DNA of 64,000 bases from Cohnella thailandensis (GTDB lineage: Bacteria > Bacillota > Bacilli > Paenibacillales > Paenibacillaceae). Each line of letters starts with the position of its first letter. Within the stretch, counting starts at the first letter, position 1. Below the pieces are notes generated by a model. It was not told the origin of the DNA. It was given only the letters and a program-made list of their open reading frames with translations, and made no database searches. The stretch is from assembly GCF_014212135.1 (NCBI RefSeq), contig NZ_JACJVQ010000021.1, positions 181,789-245,788 on the forward strand, read 5' to 3'. Shown piece by piece: positions 32,092 through 40,158 of this stretch. Made by a program: the position numbers and the translations under genes.

Positions 32092-33707
32092 GGACTCTTC
32101 TCCCCCTTCTTCCGGTCGTGTTTCGAGGGAACGGCGAACGAATTGCCCTGTCTTATCTTGTTGCGCTGAAAATGAGCGATTGGGCGCGTCTTCATCAGCG
32201 GCCAAGGCACGCGCACCCACACGTCCTTCATGTTGCCCCAGACGATAGGAGCGAGCGGCGTCATGTACGGGACGCCGAAAGACTTCAAGCTGACGAGATG
32301 GATGAGCAGAACCATAAGGCCGGACATGATCCCGAACAGGCCCAAGGTTCCCGCGAGGAGCATCAAGACGAAGCGGATCAGCCGCGCGCCCGAGGACATG
32401 TTCGTCGAAGGGATAACGAAGTTCGCGATGGCCGTGAAGGACACGACGATGATCATCGCCGCGGACACCAATCCGGCCTGTACGGCCGCTTGGCCGAGCA
32501 CGAGTGCGCCGACGATCGAGATCGCGGATCCGACGACCCGCGGCATTCGAACCCCGGCCTCCCGGAGGACCTCGAAGGTAAGCTCCATGAGCAAGGCTTC
32601 GACAAGCGCCGGGAAGGGAATGCCTTCCCGCTGCGACGCGAGGCTGATCAGCAGCGGAGTCGGCAGCATCTCTTGATGGAAGGTCGTCACCGCGATATAG
32701 AGAGACGGCAGCAGAATGGAGACGAGGAAGGAGATGTACCGGATGATCCGCAGAAAAGAAGCGATATCGTACCGTTGATAGTAATCCTCGCTCGATTGGA
32801 AGAACTTCACGAACGTCGTGGGAGCGAGCAGCACGAAGGGGCTTCCGTCGACGACGATCGCTATCTGCCCTTCGAGCAGGCCCGCCGCCACGGCATCCGG
32901 ACGCTCCGAATTCTGCATCAGGGGGAACGGCGTCCAGAGCTCGTCCTGGATGTACTCTTCCACGTAGCCGCTGTCGAGAATGCTGTCGACGTCTATTCGC
33001 GACAGCCGATCCCGAACCTCCGTCAAGGGCTTCTCGAGCACGATTCCATCGATATATAGAATATTGACGAAGGTTCTCGTCTGGCGGCCGATCGTGAAGC
33101 TTTCCACCCGAAGGTCGGGCGTTTTGATGCGGCGGCGCAACAGCGTCATATTGGTGAGTATGCTCTCGGTGAAGCTCTCCTTCGGCCCTCTCGTCACCGT
33201 CTGGGAGCTCGGCTCCTCGACCGATCTTCTCTCCCCTCCGGTCGTCGACGCGGCGAATCCCATGGGAGTTCCGTCGACGAGCACGATCGTATACCCATTC
33301 AAGATATGGGTCAGAAGGTCCCCCATCTTGTCCATCTCGACGAGACGGCCGACCGGGAGCGTTTCGCGGAGGCGGGAGATCCGATCGCCGTGAAGGCGCC
33401 CTACCGTCCATTCGACGAGCGGCGTCATCACGTACCGGTTCACGAAGTCGCTGTCGACGATGCTCTCCAGATAGAGGACCGAGACTTCGCTGTCTCCCGG
33501 CCTCCCGCCGAGCTCTCTTACCGTCAGGTCGGCGCTGTCTCCGAACAGGGAGCGGATGCGGGAGAGATTCTTCTTTAAGCTGCGGGACAACGACGCGGTC
33601 AAGTCTTCGGAGTCCCTCGGACCTTGCCTGGATCCGGACGCCGAATCCCGGCGCTTCGCGCGGCCGGACCGCCGGAAGAAGGGAAGCATATGCCCGAACC
33701 ATCTCAT
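32088..33707 (-). CDS. gerA-like: germinant-receptor A-type subunit (GerA family)
   Basis: 539 residues. A soluble N-terminal domain (about 1-310) precedes a membrane domain of five to six helices, as in GerAA/GerKA. Recognisable: the PFPLMQNSERPD stretch, and EGQIAIVVDGSPFVLLAPTT (about 275-295). These subunits form an oligomeric ion channel opened on germinant binding. ATG at 33707, GGAGG 8 bases upstream and overlapping the stop of the preceding permease gene, which ends 3 bases before. Confidence 0.92.
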   Translation of the reverse strand: MRWFGHMLPFFRRSGRAKRRDSASGSRQGPRDSEDLTASLSRSLKKNLSRIRSLFGDSADLTVRELGGRPGDSEVSVLYLESIVDSDFVNRYVMTPLVEWTVGRLHGDRISRLRETLPVGRLVEMDKMGDLLTHILNGYTIVLVDGTPMGFAASTTGGERRSVEEPSSQTVTRGPKESFTESILTNMTLLRRRIKTPDLRVESFTIGRQTRTFVNILYIDGIVLEKPLTEVRDRLSRIDVDSILDSGYVEEYIQDELWTPFPLMQNSERPDAVAAGLLEGQIAIVVDGSPFVLLAPTTFVKFFQSSEDYYQRYDIASFLRIIRYISFLVSILLPSLYIAVTTFHQEMLPTPLLISLASQREGIPFPALVEALLMELTFEVLREAGVRMPRVVGSAISIVGALVLGQAAVQAGLVSAAMIIVVSFTAIANFVIPSTNMSSGARLIRFVLMLLAGTLGLFGIMSGLMVLLIHLVSLKSFGVPYMTPLAPIVWGNMKDVWVRVPWPLMKTRPIAHFQRNKIRQGNSFAVPSKHDRKKGEKSP

Positions 33708-33710
33708 GGG

Positions 33711-34805
33711 TTAGTCCTCCGCTCTTCGGGATTGGGGAGATCGTAGGAGAATAACGGCAAGCAGGATAAAGGGGATGACGATCTGGAAGATCGGAAAATG
33801 ATAGTTCAGGTTCAGCTTAAACCCGATTCTCACTTGTTCCATATAGCTGCGGAAAGCCAGCGAGCCGACGAAGATGAGCAAGCCGATCGGAAGGATGCAG
33901 CGCCTCCATTGGCGGCCCAGCACCTGCGAGAGAGCGAGCACGGCCCCGAGATAATAAGCCGTCTGCTTCAGATAGACCCCCGTGAACAGGAGCAGCAGGA
34001 CGACGGGATCCATTCTCTCCACGATGCCTGCCACCCGTACGAGATTGGTCACCTGCAGCAACGGAATGACGGCGAAGAAGCTGAGCTTGCCAAGAACCGC
34101 GAGGATGATGGCGTTCGTAATAACGAGAAAAATTCCGGCGCCCGCAAAGGACAACAGCGTCGTTCGAACGGTCTTCGGAACGGATTCGGTATACCGCCAG
34201 AACATCAGAAACAGTACCATCTCGCCGAACGGGAACGAGACGAGCTCGGGCAGGGCGGCGAGAACGACGGGCTTCAGTCCATGCTCCAGAACCGGTTCCA
34301 AATTCTCCGGGTGAACCGCATTGGACATAAAGGCGAAGGAGAAAAGGAATACGTAGAAGAGAATGATCCAAGGGAACAGGAACTCCATCAGGCGAAAGAA
34401 CACTTCAACGCCGTGGTACACGGCATAAGCGGACAATAGCACGGCCACGAGCAGCAGAAAAGCAAGGGGGGTATTCGGCAGCAGAAACGTATTGAGCAGA
34501 TCGCCGAACTCCCTTACGTTGCGAACGGATTTATAAGAGAAGTAGAGCACGTAAGCCAACGCGACCGTCGTCCCGAGTATGCGGCCGAAATACTTCGGCA
34601 GAAGCTCGATCAAGGTGAGGTTCGGTTCCTTGCGAAAAATAGGAAGCGTAGCCGACAACAGCAGCAGTCCTCCGGCCAGCATGCCGATGAATACCGCGAT
34701 CCAAGCATCCCCCTTGGCCGCTCCGGCGAGAAGAAACAGCGGCGAGCTCCCCAACTGAAAAAGGAAGACCGCCGCCGCAAGCTGGTTTTGACTCATTGCT
34801 TGCAT
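33711..34805 (-). CDS. gerB-like: germinant-receptor B-type permease subunit (second, first in the operon)
   Basis: 364 residues, about ten membrane helices, spore-germination permease family. It is the first gene after the sigma-G-like promoter, directly upstream of the gerA-type gene. The start is taken as the ATG at 34805; an ATG three codons downstream is possible and the SD is weak for both. Having two B subunits flanking A in one operon (order B-A-B-C-D) differs from the usual A-B-C order. Confidence 0.9.
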   Translation of the reverse strand: MQAMSQNQLAAAVFLFQLGSSPLFLLAGAAKGDAWIAVFIGMLAGGLLLLSATLPIFRKEPNLTLIELLPKYFGRILGTTVALAYVLYFSYKSVRNVREFGDLLNTFLLPNTPLAFLLLVAVLLSAYAVYHGVEVFFRLMEFLFPWIILFYVFLFSFAFMSNAVHPENLEPVLEHGLKPVVLAALPELVSFPFGEMVLFLMFWRYTESVPKTVRTTLLSFAGAGIFLVITNAIILAVLGKLSFFAVIPLLQVTNLVRVAGIVERMDPVVLLLLFTGVYLKQTAYYLGAVLALSQVLGRQWRRCILPIGLLIFVGSLAFRSYMEQVRIGFKLNLNYHFPIFQIVIPFILLAVILLRSPQSRRAED

Positions 34806-34840
34806 GACGGTCCCAACCTTCTCTCGTGCGGGTATGGCGT

Positions 34841-34870
34841 TAATATGGTTGAATTGGTAAGTTTTTATTC
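34841..34870 (-). promoter_or_regulatory. sigma-G-type promoter of the germination operon
   Basis: On the minus strand GAATA (34866-34870) and CATATTA (34841-34847) are separated by 18 bases. These fit the forespore sigma-G consensus (gHATR, 17-18, CATnHTA) at every defined position. The distance to the start codon is about 35 bases. Confidence 0.75.
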
Positions 34871-34889
34871 CCGCTTGGGCGGCGACGGC

Positions 34890-34936
34890 AAAAAAACAGC
34901 AGCCATTCTCCGCACGGCGTGCGGGGAATGGCTGCT
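34890..34936 (-). terminator. terminator of the chemosensory operon
   Basis: On the minus strand a long stem (AGCAGCCATTC pairing with GAATGGCTGCT, extended by CCGCA/TGCGG) is followed by a T-run of about six. It begins just after the CheY stop. Confidence 0.85.
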
Positions 34937-34941
34937 TCTAT

Positions 34942-35334
34942 TTAGGATTCGCCGGTTTCGCCGGTCAAGGAAGGAATGGCCAACGCCTTCGAGACGACAT
35001 CGAGCACCCGGCTCTCGTAGAACGGCTTGGCAACGAAGTCCCATGCGCCCGCGCGTATCGCGTCCGCGATCATGTTCTGCTGGCCGAGCGAGGAGAAGAT
35101 AACGATTTTCGCGCTCGGATCCTTCTCCCGGATGTGCCGAATGGCGGTAATTCCGTCCATGACCGGCATCGTGATGTCCATCGTGATCAACTCCGGCCGA
35201 TGCCGTAGGTAGAGCTCGACCGCTTCCAAGCCGTTGCGGGCTTCCGCCGCGATCTCATGCCCTCCCTTGATCAAGAGGCTGGCCAGAAGCTCTCTCATGA
35301 TAGGAGCATCGTCCGCGATCAGGATTCGTGCCAT
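34942..35334 (-). CDS. cheY: CheY-type response regulator
   Basis: 130 residues, a single receiver domain. Acidic pocket IADDAP, phospho-acceptor Asp in LITMDITMP, switch Ser/Thr region VIFSSL and the Lys in FVAKPF are all present. The start ATG at 35334 has GGAGGG 7 bases upstream; the longer frame to 35409 lies inside cheW and is rejected. The first 16 bases overlap the end of cheW. Output for the CheA of this cluster. Confidence 0.92.
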   Translation of the reverse strand: MARILIADDAPIMRELLASLLIKGGHEIAAEARNGLEAVELYLRHRPELITMDITMPVMDGITAIRHIREKDPSAKIVIFSSLGQQNMIADAIRAGAWDFVAKPFYESRVLDVVSKALAIPSLTGETGES

Positions 35335-35759
35335 GCTTGTCCCTCCAAGATGCTGGACAAGCTCAAGATGCCGACCAGCCCTTCGTCCGAATGCCCGATG
35401 GCTTCGCAATTAAAGCCTTCCTTGCGCGCCTGCGCTTCTTCGGCAGGCTGAATCGAGCTCAGCGTGACGACCTGGGATACTCCGTCCACTTTCACGCCGA
35501 CCAGCTCTCCCCGGTAATTGGCGACGACGATTCTCGCCTTGGAGGTGAATTCGATCTCCCCCATTCCGAGCTGATGCCTCAAACTGACGATCGGCACCAT
35601 ATTCCCTCGCACGTTCGTAACCCCAAGGATGTGGGACTTGCTGCCGGGGATTTTCGTGACATGCTGAGGCTTAATGATCTCGCCGATCTCCTCGATCCGA
35701 ATCGCGTACCGTTGTCCGGCAACCTCCAGCTTCACATATTGGTCCATCGTTTCGCTCAT
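35319..35759 (-). CDS. cheW: CheW coupling protein
   Basis: 146 residues, one CheW domain covering nearly the whole length. Features: VAGQRYAIRIEEIGEII, GVTNVRGNMVPIVSLR and a C-terminal VDGVSQVV element. It links the receptor to CheA. It overlaps cheY by 16 bases and starts 21 bases after the receptor gene stop, so all four che genes form one transcript. Confidence 0.92.
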   Translation of the reverse strand: MSETMDQYVKLEVAGQRYAIRIEEIGEIIKPQHVTKIPGSKSHILGVTNVRGNMVPIVSLRHQLGMGEIEFTSKARIVVANYRGELVGVKVDGVSQVVTLSSIQPAEEAQARKEGFNCEAIGHSDEGLVGILSLSSILEGQAWHES

Positions 35760-35780
35760 TGCCGTCCCCCCGCTCTCCGC

Positions 35781-37358
35781 TTACAGTTTGAATGCCATCG
35801 CGTTTTTCTGAAGCTCTTCCGCCAATTGGGCCAGGGATACCGTCGAGGCGGACGTCTGCTCGGAAGCCGCCGCTACCTGGTCGCTGGCCGCCGCGATCGT
35901 CTCGATCGATTGCAGGACGTCCTCGGATTGAGCCGATTGCTCCTCGCTCGCGGCCGCGATCTCCGCCACCTGCTGGGCCGTCTCGTTCGCGCTGGAGATG
36001 ATGCCGTCAAGCGCCTCTCCGGTACGCCGCGACAGAAGTATCGCTTTCTCCACCGCCTCGACGCTTTGAATCGTATTGCCCTGCATGCCCTTGATGATGG
36101 CTCCGATCTGCTTCGTCGCCGCCGAGCTTCTCTCCGCCAGCTTGCGCACCTCGTCCGCGACGACGGCGAACCCGCGGCCCTGCTCTCCCGCTCTCGCGGC
36201 CTCGATGGCCGCGTTCAAGGCCAGGAGGTTCGTCTGCTCGGCGATGTCGGCGATGACTTCGAGAATGTCGCCGATCTTGTCCGAATCTTCTCTCAGGTGA
36301 GCCATCACTTCTCCCACTTGATCCATGGCCTGAAGGGACTCTCCGACCACCTTGCCTCCTTCGATCGCTCCCTGACGCGTGTTATCGGAGAGAGACGCGG
36401 CTTCTTCCGCGCTTCTGGCGACCGAATCGATCGCCCTGGACAGCTCGCGGATCAGCTCGTTGATGCTCTGCACGTTGCGAGCCTGGTCCATGACGCTGCT
36501 CGAGATCTCTTGGGACGAGCCCGAGATCTGTTCCGAGGCGGCCGCCACGCTATGGGAGGAGCTGGAGACATTGCCCGCCAGCGTGCGCAGGTTGTCGATC
36601 ATTCCGTTGACGGAGTCGGATACTTGGCCGATCTCGTCCTTGAGGCGAAGCGTGGACTTCTCCGTCAAATCGCCCGTCGCTACCTTGGAGAGCAGGCCGG
36701 CGATCTTGCGAAGCGGGGAGGAGATCAACTGCGAGATCCACAAACCGAGAAGCAGCGCCAGCACGATGGCGACGGCGCTTAGCGCAAACACGGTCCCGCG
36801 GCTGGACTCGACCGCGTCCACCGAGTCGCCGGAGGCGGTGTTGGAGGCCTCGAACGCGCTGTCCTGGAGCTCCGCTAATTTCGCTTGCGCGTTCTCGAAA
36901 TTGTCCTGAGTCTCGCTTACGAGTCTTCTCGCGTTCGAGATATCTTCCGCTCCCATTCCCGCGGCAAGAATGTCCGGAATGTTAGAGGCGAATATCTCGT
37001 ATTCTTCGCTGAAGGCATCGTAAATCGCTTTCGCTTCCGGACTCCCCGCTACCTGAGCTTTCGTCTTCTCGCGAATAGAATCTATCGTAGCAAGAGTGGA
37101 ATCCAGCTTCTCCTTATAATCCGCTTCCTTGTCGGGCTGGGTCTCGATCGTGATTTGAAGAACGAGTCTCTGCGCTTCGTTAACATTGGTGGTTAGGTCC
37201 GACATATTCGACATGATCGGCATCCATCTGTCCCTGATCTCCTTGGAGTTGTCTCCGATTCTATCCATTTGATTCAATGAGATTAAGGTGATTACGATCA
37301 TTAGCAGCAGAACGACGATAAAACTTCCAAGCAGCTTCTTGCGAATCGTCAACTTCAT
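35781..37358 (-). CDS. methyl-accepting chemotaxis protein
   Basis: 525 residues. Membrane helix 1 (about 8-28), a four-helix-bundle type extracytoplasmic sensor (about 30-188), helix 2 (about 190-212), HAMP, and the long coiled-coil signalling domain with the hairpin tip IAEQTNLLALNAAIEAARAG. The C-terminus lacks the NWETF-type pentapeptide. It is the only receptor in the cluster, between cheA and cheW. The ligand is unknown. Confidence 0.92.
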   Translation of the reverse strand: MKLTIRKKLLGSFIVVLLLMIVITLISLNQMDRIGDNSKEIRDRWMPIMSNMSDLTTNVNEAQRLVLQITIETQPDKEADYKEKLDSTLATIDSIREKTKAQVAGSPEAKAIYDAFSEEYEIFASNIPDILAAGMGAEDISNARRLVSETQDNFENAQAKLAELQDSAFEASNTASGDSVDAVESSRGTVFALSAVAIVLALLLGLWISQLISSPLRKIAGLLSKVATGDLTEKSTLRLKDEIGQVSDSVNGMIDNLRTLAGNVSSSSHSVAAASEQISGSSQEISSSVMDQARNVQSINELIRELSRAIDSVARSAEEAASLSDNTRQGAIEGGKVVGESLQAMDQVGEVMAHLREDSDKIGDILEVIADIAEQTNLLALNAAIEAARAGEQGRGFAVVADEVRKLAERSSAATKQIGAIIKGMQGNTIQSVEAVEKAILLSRRTGEALDGIISSANETAQQVAEIAAASEEQSAQSEDVLQSIETIAAASDQVAAASEQTSASTVSLAQLAEELQKNAMAFKL

Positions 37359-37403
37359 TGCGGCGCACCCCTTGTGCCTGATAGTTTTACTCTCGAAGTC
37401 TAT

Positions 37404-39977
37404 TTAGTAAGACAACAAAGCCTCTCTTAAGGTAAGAGTCTCGTCGATTCGCGGAGGCCTCTTATCGATTCCAAGCAGGATGATCATTTGCCCGCGGGCG
37501 TGGTAGACTCCTTCGATCCAATCGGACTGCACGGACGGAAGCACCTCGAGCGCGGATTCCGCTTCGCTCTTGCGAATCTTGAGAATTTCCCCGATCTCGT
37601 CCGTCCATATCCCGAGCTCGCGGCCGTCCAGCTCCATGACGATAATTCTCGACGAATCCTTTAGCGATCGCGAAGCAAGCCCAAGTCCGCGGCTCAGATC
37701 GATCACCGGAACGGTTCTGCCTCGCAGCTGGATCATTCCCATGACCCCGCCGGGCGACGCCGCGATCGTGAACAGCTGCGGCACCGTGATGATCTCCCTG
37801 ACCTTGCCGGCCCGGATCGCGTATTGCTCCCGTTCCATCCGGAAGGACACGTACTGCTCCTCGAGCTCCGCGGAGGCGGCATGAGCCGCATGCTGCTCTT
37901 CTTGCCGGAAGGCGAGATGATCCTCGCGGCAGAAAGCGGCGGCATCGAGGATCAAGCCGACTCGGCCGTCTCCGAGCAAGGTGGCTCCCGCCAGATAAGG
38001 AACCTGGCCGACGTAGCTTCCAAGCGACTTGATCACGATCTCCTGATTGCCGATCGTCCGGTCGACGACCAGACAGACCCGTTTCTCCGCCACTCCGATC
38101 ATGACGATCAGCGGTCTTCCCTCCGTGCCGGATTCGGTTCTCGCGCCGCCAAGCCCGAGCTTGTCCGCCAGCCGGACCAGCGGGAAGACGGAGCCCCGAA
38201 TCACGCATACCTCCTGTCCCTGCAGGTTCTGCAGCTGCTCCGGCTCGAGCCGGACGATCTCGACGACATTCACGAGCGGAAGCGCGAACGAATGCTCCCC
38301 GACGCCTACCAGCAAGGAACGAATGATCGCCAGCGTGAGCGGCAGCTTGATCGTAAAGGTCGTTCCTCTCCCGACCTTCGTGTCGATATCGACCAACCCG
38401 TTCAGCCGCTCGATATGGGCCCGGACGATATCCATGCCGACGCCGCGTCCCGAGAGGTCCGTCACCTGCCGGGCGGTGGACACCCCCGATCGGAAGATCA
38501 GCTGGACGGCCTCGTGATCGGACAGCTTGTCGGCCTCGGCCTGCGTAATGACGCCCTTGCCGACGCAAGCGGCCTTGATCTTGGCCGGATCGATTCCCTT
38601 GCCGTCGTCGGAGATGGTAATGACGATATGATTGTCTTGATGGGCGGCTTTGAGGACGATCTTCCCCTGCCTCGGCTTGCCCAGAAGCAAGCGCTCCTCG
38701 GGAAGCTCGATCGCATGGTCGGCGCAGTTGCGGAGAATATGGATGATCGGATCGCCGATCTCCTCGATAAGCGTCCGGTCCAGCTCCGTCTCCTTCCCTT
38801 CCATGACGAAGTCGAACTCCTTGCCGACCTGCTGGGCGACGTCCCGCATCATGCGGGGGAAGCGATTGAACAGCTGCTCGATCGGCAGCATCCTCGTCTT
38901 CATCATGCCGTCCTGCAGCTCGCCGATCACCTTGTCGATCTGGTGGGCGATATCCCCCAACTCGTTGATATCGGGCTGCTCGCCGAATTGCTCGTTCAAT
39001 CTTTTCCTAACCTCGTGCAGCCTCGTGTTATCGATCAGCAGCTCTCCCACGAGATTAAGCAGCTTCTCCAGCCGCTCGACGTCGACCCGGACCGTCTGGC
39101 CGCCTCTCGCCGATCTCGCTTCCGCGCTTGCGCCGGACCCTCCCGGCGCGGAGGCCTCCGAAGCGCTTTGCTTGCGCTCCTCTTCCTCCGCGGCCAGCTC
39201 GGCGCGTTCGACGGCCGTTACGTTAAACTCGCCCATCTGGGAAACCTGGGACAGCCTCTGGCCGATCGTTCGCTCCTCTTCCGAAGTCAGTAGAAGGAAT
39301 TCGACGTAAGCGTGCCGGGAATCGGATTCCGCCAGCTCCTCCGGCGTCGGATAAGAGGCGATAACCTCTCCCAGCTCCTGCATCAGGTTGTTCACGACGA
39401 GCGCCCTGGCGTACGCGAAGGTCTCGTCGGGCATAAAGTGAGCTCTGATTCTCAGCGCGCGGAAGCCATTCTCCCATGCGTGAAGAATCGCTTTGCTATG
39501 GAAGCCGTCGATCGCGATTCCCGGTCCCGCGGCGCCGCCGCCTTCTTTCTTGGCGTCGGAGACTGCCGGACGCCCATCGGCGCCTTCGCCTAGCGAGAAC
39601 GGCGTCAATCGGCCGAGCAGCTCGCCGATGTCTCTCTCGTTCTCCCCTCTGCCCTCTTGAATATCCCCCTTCATCGCCTTGATCTCGTCCACGCAATCGA
39701 ACAGCACGTTCATGAGCGCTTGGCTGACGCACAGCCGATCGCTTCGCATCAGATCGAAGATATTCTCCATCTGATGGGTCAGCTCCTTGATCCGGATTAA
39801 CCCCATCGCCGCCGATGACCCTTTCAGCGTATGGGCCGCCCGAAAGATCGTTCCTATCGTGTGCGGCTGAGCGGAATCCCTCTCGAGCTCCAGCAGACGT
39901 TCGTCCAGAATTTGCAGCTGCTCGTCCAATTCATCCAGGAACAAGCCTAAATATTCAGACATGGTGTCGTGATGCAC
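37404..39977 (-). CDS. cheA: chemotaxis histidine kinase CheA with an extra C-terminal CheW domain
   Basis: 857 residues, longer than the usual 650-700. Order: HPt domain with phospho-acceptor His49 (AAHTLKG); a linker/P2-like region (about 150-270); dimerisation domain (about 295-360); ATPase domain with HILRNCADHA, ISDDGKGID and GRGVGMDIV; a first CheW-like regulatory domain (about 545-680); then a second CheW-like domain (about 705-850). The GTG start at 39977 has GGAGGGG 7 bases upstream. An ATG five codons later is the alternative. Confidence 0.92.
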   Translation of the reverse strand: MHHDTMSEYLGLFLDELDEQLQILDERLLELERDSAQPHTIGTIFRAAHTLKGSSAAMGLIRIKELTHQMENIFDLMRSDRLCVSQALMNVLFDCVDEIKAMKGDIQEGRGENERDIGELLGRLTPFSLGEGADGRPAVSDAKKEGGGAAGPGIAIDGFHSKAILHAWENGFRALRIRAHFMPDETFAYARALVVNNLMQELGEVIASYPTPEELAESDSRHAYVEFLLLTSEEERTIGQRLSQVSQMGEFNVTAVERAELAAEEEERKQSASEASAPGGSGASAEARSARGGQTVRVDVERLEKLLNLVGELLIDNTRLHEVRKRLNEQFGEQPDINELGDIAHQIDKVIGELQDGMMKTRMLPIEQLFNRFPRMMRDVAQQVGKEFDFVMEGKETELDRTLIEEIGDPIIHILRNCADHAIELPEERLLLGKPRQGKIVLKAAHQDNHIVITISDDGKGIDPAKIKAACVGKGVITQAEADKLSDHEAVQLIFRSGVSTARQVTDLSGRGVGMDIVRAHIERLNGLVDIDTKVGRGTTFTIKLPLTLAIIRSLLVGVGEHSFALPLVNVVEIVRLEPEQLQNLQGQEVCVIRGSVFPLVRLADKLGLGGARTESGTEGRPLIVMIGVAEKRVCLVVDRTIGNQEIVIKSLGSYVGQVPYLAGATLLGDGRVGLILDAAAFCREDHLAFRQEEQHAAHAASAELEEQYVSFRMEREQYAIRAGKVREIITVPQLFTIAASPGGVMGMIQLRGRTVPVIDLSRGLGLASRSLKDSSRIIVMELDGRELGIWTDEIGEILKIRKSEAESALEVLPSVQSDWIEGVYHARGQMIILLGIDKRPPRIDETLTLREALLSY

Positions 39978-40158
39978 TTGCTGTCCCCTCCATCTCGTCC
40001 GCAGGTCCTAGTTCGAACGCCGCATCTTTCCGTACAAATTCCATTTCTTTATTAATTATGCAAATAAAGCGGCGCGGCTTCCTATCCTCGTCCCTTCTTA
40101 TTTCCTCGATTCCGGGATGGGAAGCCTTTCCTCTAGGAATAGGGCTTTTTTATCGGTA

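Noticed and set aside
30982..33702. A single 906-codon frame as one giant germination protein
   Set aside because: Only the C-terminal part (from GTG at 32091) matches a GerB-type permease; the upstream part is an out-of-frame reading of the gerA-type gene.
37824..39293. A plus-strand open frame of 489 codons opposite cheA
   Set aside because: Shadow frame caused by high GC; the cheA reading has intact catalytic motifs.
40122..40151. Hairpin followed by six T on the plus strand downstream of the PocR/LuxR gene
   Set aside because: The T-run is on the wrong strand for the leftward genes and there is no rightward gene before it; left unassigned.
39978..40158. Sigma-D promoter for cheA
   Set aside because: TAAA occurs but nothing resembling GCCGATAT follows at the right spacing.
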